From positions 1 to 48,709 of the forward strand of contig JAQWJZ010000008.1 in the NCBI GenBank assembly GCA_029248105.1: a stretch of DNA of 48,709 nucleotides, read 5' to 3'. This DNA comes from Flavobacteriales bacterium. GTDB lineage: Bacteria > Bacteroidota > Bacteroidia > Flavobacteriales > UBA7312. A program made the position numbers and the translations under genes. Of this stretch, positions 45,709-48,709 are shown piece after piece; within the stretch, counting starts at the first letter, position 1; each line of letters starts with the position of its first letter. The notes below the pieces were generated by a model. It ran no database searches. It worked only from the letters and a program-made list of their open reading frames with translations, and was not told where the DNA came from.

Positions 45709-47298
45709 ATGATTTCATTAAAAAATTTCAAATTCATTGACCGAACTAACGGAAGCGTTAAAGATGATATTCTTTCGGGAATAACTGTAGCACTTGCTTT
45801 AGTTCCTGAAGCCGTTGCCTTTGCCTTTGTGGCTGGTATTTCACCTATTGTTGGATTATACGGGGCATTCATGATGGGTTTAGTAACTTCTATTTTTGGT
45901 GGTAGACCCGGTATGATTTCTGGTGCTACTGGTGCACTTGCCGTAGTAATGGTTCACTTAGTAAGTGAGGGCAATACCTTAGGTGGCGATAGTTCAATGG
46001 GCTTACAATATTTGTTTGCTACTCTTATTTTGGCTGGTCTAATACAAACTGCTGCTGGCTTATTTAGACTCGGTAAATTTGTACGTATGATACCCCACTC
46101 CGTAATGCTGGGCTTTGTGAATGGATTAGCAATTGTAATTTTCTTATCCCAGTTGGGTATGTTCAAGACCAATGGTCAATGGTTAGAAGGTCAGGATATG
46201 GCTTATATGATAGGCTTAGTGGGTTTAACAATGGCTATCATGGTATTTCTTCCTATGCTCACCAAGAAAGTTCCTGCCGCTTTAACAGCCATTGTAGTAG
46301 TTTCTCTGATTGTAATTTTTGGTGGTATAGAAACTGAAACCGTAAAATCGTTCATCGTTGCTAGTGGTGGCGAAGGAATAAAAGCGGGTTTACCTACCTT
46401 TAACGTACCTTTAATTTCATTGAATTGGGAAACGCTAAAATTCATTAGTCCTTATGCTCTCATCTTAGCGGCTATCGGACTTATAGAATCTTTAATGACG
46501 CTTAATCTTATTGACGAATTGACAGAAACAAGAGGTCATGGCAATAGAGAGTGTGTAGCACAAGGTGGTGCAAATATCATCAACGGCTTTTTTGGTGGTA
46601 TGGGTGGTTGCGCTATGATTGGACAAAGCATTATTAATATCAAATCTGGCGGAAGAGGAAGACTATCTGGTATAGTGGCTGCCTTAGCTTTATTATGCTT
46701 TATTCTTTTTGCATCGGCCTATATTGAAATGGTGCCTATTGCTGCCCTAGTAGGCGTTATGTTTATGGTAGTTATTGGCACATTCGCCTGGAGTAGTTTG
46801 AAAGTATGGAACAAAGTACCCTTAGCCGATGTTGTAGTCATTGTATTAGTAACAGGGCTTACCGTTATGTTTGACTTAGCTATAGCTGTATTGGCAGGTG
46901 TTATTGTTTCCTCATTGGTATTTTCTTGGGAAAATGCAAAGCGTATTAGAGCTCGTAAATTTGTGGACGAACACGGGGTGAAACACTACGAGATATATGG
47001 ACCTTTATTTTTTGGCTGTATTGAGTTATTCAATAGCAAGTTTGATGTGGCGGAAGATCCTAAAGAGATTATCATTGACTTCAAAGAATCTCGAATTATG
47101 GATCAATCGGCTATCGAGTGCATCAATAAGCTCAGTGAAAAATACATTAAAAATGGAAAAAGTGTTCACCTTAGACACCTTTCTAAAGACTGCATAAGAC
47201 TGATAAAAAGAGCCGATAAAATATGCGATGTTAATGTTTTGGAAGACCCCGATTACTTTGTAGCTATTGACAACTACCGAACATTGAAAGCTAAATAG
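45709..47298 (+). CDS. SulP-family anion transporter with STAS domain
   Basis: A 529-residue inner-membrane transporter for sulfate, bicarbonate or similar anions. The membrane part has family motifs (GITVALALVPEAVAFAFVAG; GLYGAFMMGLVTSIFGGRPG; the segment GHGNRECVAQGGANIINGFF). The C-terminal STAS domain (about 425-515) contains IDFKESRIMDQSAIECINKL, with Ser at the position often phosphorylated in STAS proteins. It stands alone, so the anion cannot be deduced from neighbours. It stops with TAG, followed by a hairpin. Confidence 0.93.
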   Translation: MISLKNFKFIDRTNGSVKDDILSGITVALALVPEAVAFAFVAGISPIVGLYGAFMMGLVTSIFGGRPGMISGATGALAVVMVHLVSEGNTLGGDSSMGLQYLFATLILAGLIQTAAGLFRLGKFVRMIPHSVMLGFVNGLAIVIFLSQLGMFKTNGQWLEGQDMAYMIGLVGLTMAIMVFLPMLTKKVPAALTAIVVVSLIVIFGGIETETVKSFIVASGGEGIKAGLPTFNVPLISLNWETLKFISPYALILAAIGLIESLMTLNLIDELTETRGHGNRECVAQGGANIINGFFGGMGGCAMIGQSIINIKSGGRGRLSGIVAALALLCFILFASAYIEMVPIAALVGVMFMVVIGTFAWSSLKVWNKVPLADVVVIVLVTGLTVMFDLAIAVLAGVIVSSLVFSWENAKRIRARKFVDEHGVKHYEIYGPLFFGCIELFNSKFDVAEDPKEIIIDFKESRIMDQSAIECINKLSEKYIKNGKSVHLRHLSKDCIRLIKRADKICDVNVLEDPDYFVAIDNYRTLKAK

Positions 47299-47331
47299 AA
47301 AAAGGTAGGGACTTTCGCCCCTACCCTTAAA
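47299..47331. terminator. Terminator between the SulP and T9SS cargo genes
   Basis: Stem GGTAGGG (47304-47310) / CCCTACC (47319-47325) with an 8-base loop. On the minus strand it is followed by TTTTTC, so it should end the leftward T9SS cargo transcript. On the plus strand the tail is weaker (CTTAAATTT). Confidence 0.7.
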
Positions 47332-47354
47332 TTTCCATTAGAGAAAAGAAAATG

Positions 47355-48709
47355 TTAATCGATGACAATACGTGTTTTCAACGATTGTGTTGGACTCGTT
47401 AAACTCATAATGTATATACCTTTATCTACTCCATCCAAGCTAATAGCGTTATTGCTTGAATTAAGCTCTTTGCTATAAATCAATTGACCTAGAGTATTAC
47501 TGATAGATAAATGCAGTTTGTCTTGTGGCTTTTCGCTCAACTCCAAAGTAAACTGACCGTTATTAGGGTTTGGATAAACCTTAATGTCCGATTTAGTATA
47601 CTGACCTATTGAAGTAGAAGAATCCAATGAGGTTACACTTATACATTCCGATATTTGAACAGAACTTCCTATGGGAATTTGACAAGCATAATCACCCAAT
47701 GCTGATGCGGTAAAATCTATAGATGTTTCTCCACTAATTGGTGATGAATCCGAGCAATTAACCCATTGATAACTAGCCGCAGGATCCGATTCGTTAGAAC
47801 TCAAATAAACATTCTGACTTTGGTCCACTGATAAATCCACATACAATATAGATAGGTTCGTTTGGACAACACTATCGCAAGAATACATATTCGGAATGGT
47901 ATCGTAATAAACTCCTGTTTGAGTATAAGCATTTCCAGTAACTGAAACAAAGGTGTCGCATTCGATAACATTAATTGATGCTGATGTATGCGAATTGATA
48001 GTAATATCGAGTGTATAAATACTATCGCAACTAGCATGAGCAACAGTATCCGAATATATGCCTGTTTGCGAATACACATTGCCAGTGTAGGGCGAAGTAT
48101 AAGAAATACAAGCGGTATCGCTAACACTAATATACTGTGTACAGGTATTCACTTTAAAATTATCAATATAGGCATTAAAGTCAGCAGAACCAATATTCAC
48201 ATCCGATTTGACATAAAAAGCAAATTTAACCACGCCCGAATAAGAAGATAAATCATATACCTTGCGTTCAGAATCGTTAGGGAATCCTGTGGAATTATCC
48301 CAGGTGTCCAAAACGTTTTGAGCACTCCACGTAACTCCATTATCGGCGGATATCAATACACTAAGGGTATCGTCATCTGCTCCTGAAGCAGGTCCAGAAC
48401 CAAAATAGGCCGTAAATACCACATCAAATTCTAACTGATAATTTTGCCCACTACCCAAATCAATAGATTGTGATATCAGCCATTCTTTTCTATTTGAATA
48501 GACATTAATGTATGCCGAAGAACTAGACCCTGAAACATTACCATAAGACCCATCATTCCAAGCTGCGTCTTGAATAGTAAGAGTCGTACTATCTGTCAAT
48601 TGACCTACAGCTTCCTTCCAACACATTGGAGCTATAGCATCGAAAGTTTGCAATGCCGTTGGTGCGCTCAAGGTAACGCATGGGGTGCTGAAACCATAAG
48701 GACCTGTCC
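47355..48709 (-). CDS. T9SS cargo protein, C-terminal part (5' end outside the window)
   Basis: The frame is open to the right edge (before the Ser-Ala-Pro at 48668 it reads TGPYGFSTPCVTL), so this is the 3' part of a larger gene, with more than 450 codons present. Order: a jelly-roll/MAM-like domain (AWNDGSYGNVSGSSSSAYIN; IDLGSGQNYQLEFDVVF), two repeats of about 45 residues with the pattern Cys...Tyr-Thr/Ser...Tyr...Gly-Tyr/Ile-Tyr-Tyr/Ser-Asp...CDS, an Ig-like segment with CSDSSP, and a type A sorting domain (IKVYPNPNNGQFTLELS onward). It should be secreted by the type IX system. Adhesion is a usual role for such repeat proteins, but no catalytic site is visible. Confidence 0.85.
   Translation of the reverse strand, partial: TGPYGFSTPCVTLSAPTALQTFDAIAPMCWKEAVGQLTDSTTLTIQDAAWNDGSYGNVSGSSSSAYINVYSNRKEWLISQSIDLGSGQNYQLEFDVVFTAYFGSGPASGADDDTLSVLISADNGVTWSAQNVLDTWDNSTGFPNDSERKVYDLSSYSGVVKFAFYVKSDVNIGSADFNAYIDNFKVNTCTQYISVSDTACISYTSPYTGNVYSQTGIYSDTVAHASCDSIYTLDITINSHTSASINVIECDTFVSVTGNAYTQTGVYYDTIPNMYSCDSVVQTNLSILYVDLSVDQSQNVYLSSNESDPAASYQWVNCSDSSPISGETSIDFTASALGDYACQIPIGSSVQISECISVTSLDSSTSIGQYTKSDIKVYPNPNNGQFTLELSEKPQDKLHLSISNTLGQLIYSKELNSSNNAISLDGVDKGIYIMSLTSPTQSLKTRIVID

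Noticed and set aside
47801-48251. Short frames on both strands inside the right-hand T9SS cargo gene
   Set aside because: They are out-of-frame readings of the repeat region; the long frame with sorting domain and domain order is clearly the coding one.

Overview
The window is AT-rich DNA from a member of the Bacteroidota, most likely a marine flavobacterium-like organism (order Flavobacteriales or a close relative). This rests on several things seen directly: promoters of the Bacteroidota type (TAnnTTTG at -7, sometimes with TTTG or TTG near -33) and no clear Shine-Dalgarno sites; two secreted proteins ending in type IX secretion (Por) sorting domains; a SusC-type TonB-dependent receptor; and families typical of the phylum (DUF5606, DUF5777, a GH3-family protein, UMF1 transporter). 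The species cannot be named from the sequence alone.

Layout. 1-511: start of a secreted-protein gene leaving the window, then a two-tRNA unit (Gly-GCC, Leu-TAA) read leftward. 569-5759: mutS, a divergent SpoU-type RNA methylase and an OmpA/TPR lipoprotein. 5811-12465: folK with a deoxynucleoside kinase, sppA with a queuosine-precursor transporter, a DUF2797 protein, a GH3-like protein and a second deoxynucleoside kinase. 12535-16075: membrane pyrophosphatase with an extra C-terminal domain, downstream of pdhB. 16250-22641: a tightly packed seven-gene run, etfB-etfA-bifunctional nuclease-nucleoside transporter-thyA-saccharopine dehydrogenase-like-folA. 22646-25985: the proteostasis cluster tig-clpP-clpX. 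26107-30509: small proteins, an M3 peptidase, DUF5606, an orphan restriction-like nuclease domain and holA. 30540-36298: TonB-dependent receptor, then pyrG and yidC. 36300-39671: mqnA, DUF456 and a secreted thioredoxin-like T9SS cargo. 39779-47298: purB; a leftward YceI-DUF5777-lhgO-unknown operon; a UMF1 transporter; a SulP transporter. 47355-48709: 3' part of a large T9SS cargo gene.

Most of the content is housekeeping. There is no prophage, insertion sequence, CRISPR array or obvious defence island. Nucleotide metabolism is over-represented: two deoxynucleoside kinases, a nucleoside transporter, thymidylate synthase, DHFR, folK, CTP synthase and adenylosuccinate lyase.

Points that deserve a second look: (1) pyrG carries an in-frame TAG at codon 81, in place of a conserved glutamate, with the rest of the reading frame intact; pyrG is normally essential and lies 4 bases upstream of yidC. 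(2) Five genes (folK, clpX, DUF456, YceI, UMF1) have a -7 box ending only 4-5 bases before the ATG, which predicts leaderless mRNAs; other promoters in the window sit 16-41 bases upstream. (3) The membrane pyrophosphatase and the nucleoside transporter each carry an extra, probably periplasmic, domain. (4) Several convergent gene pairs have no terminator, two of them sharing one palindromic TTAA as stop codon on both strands.
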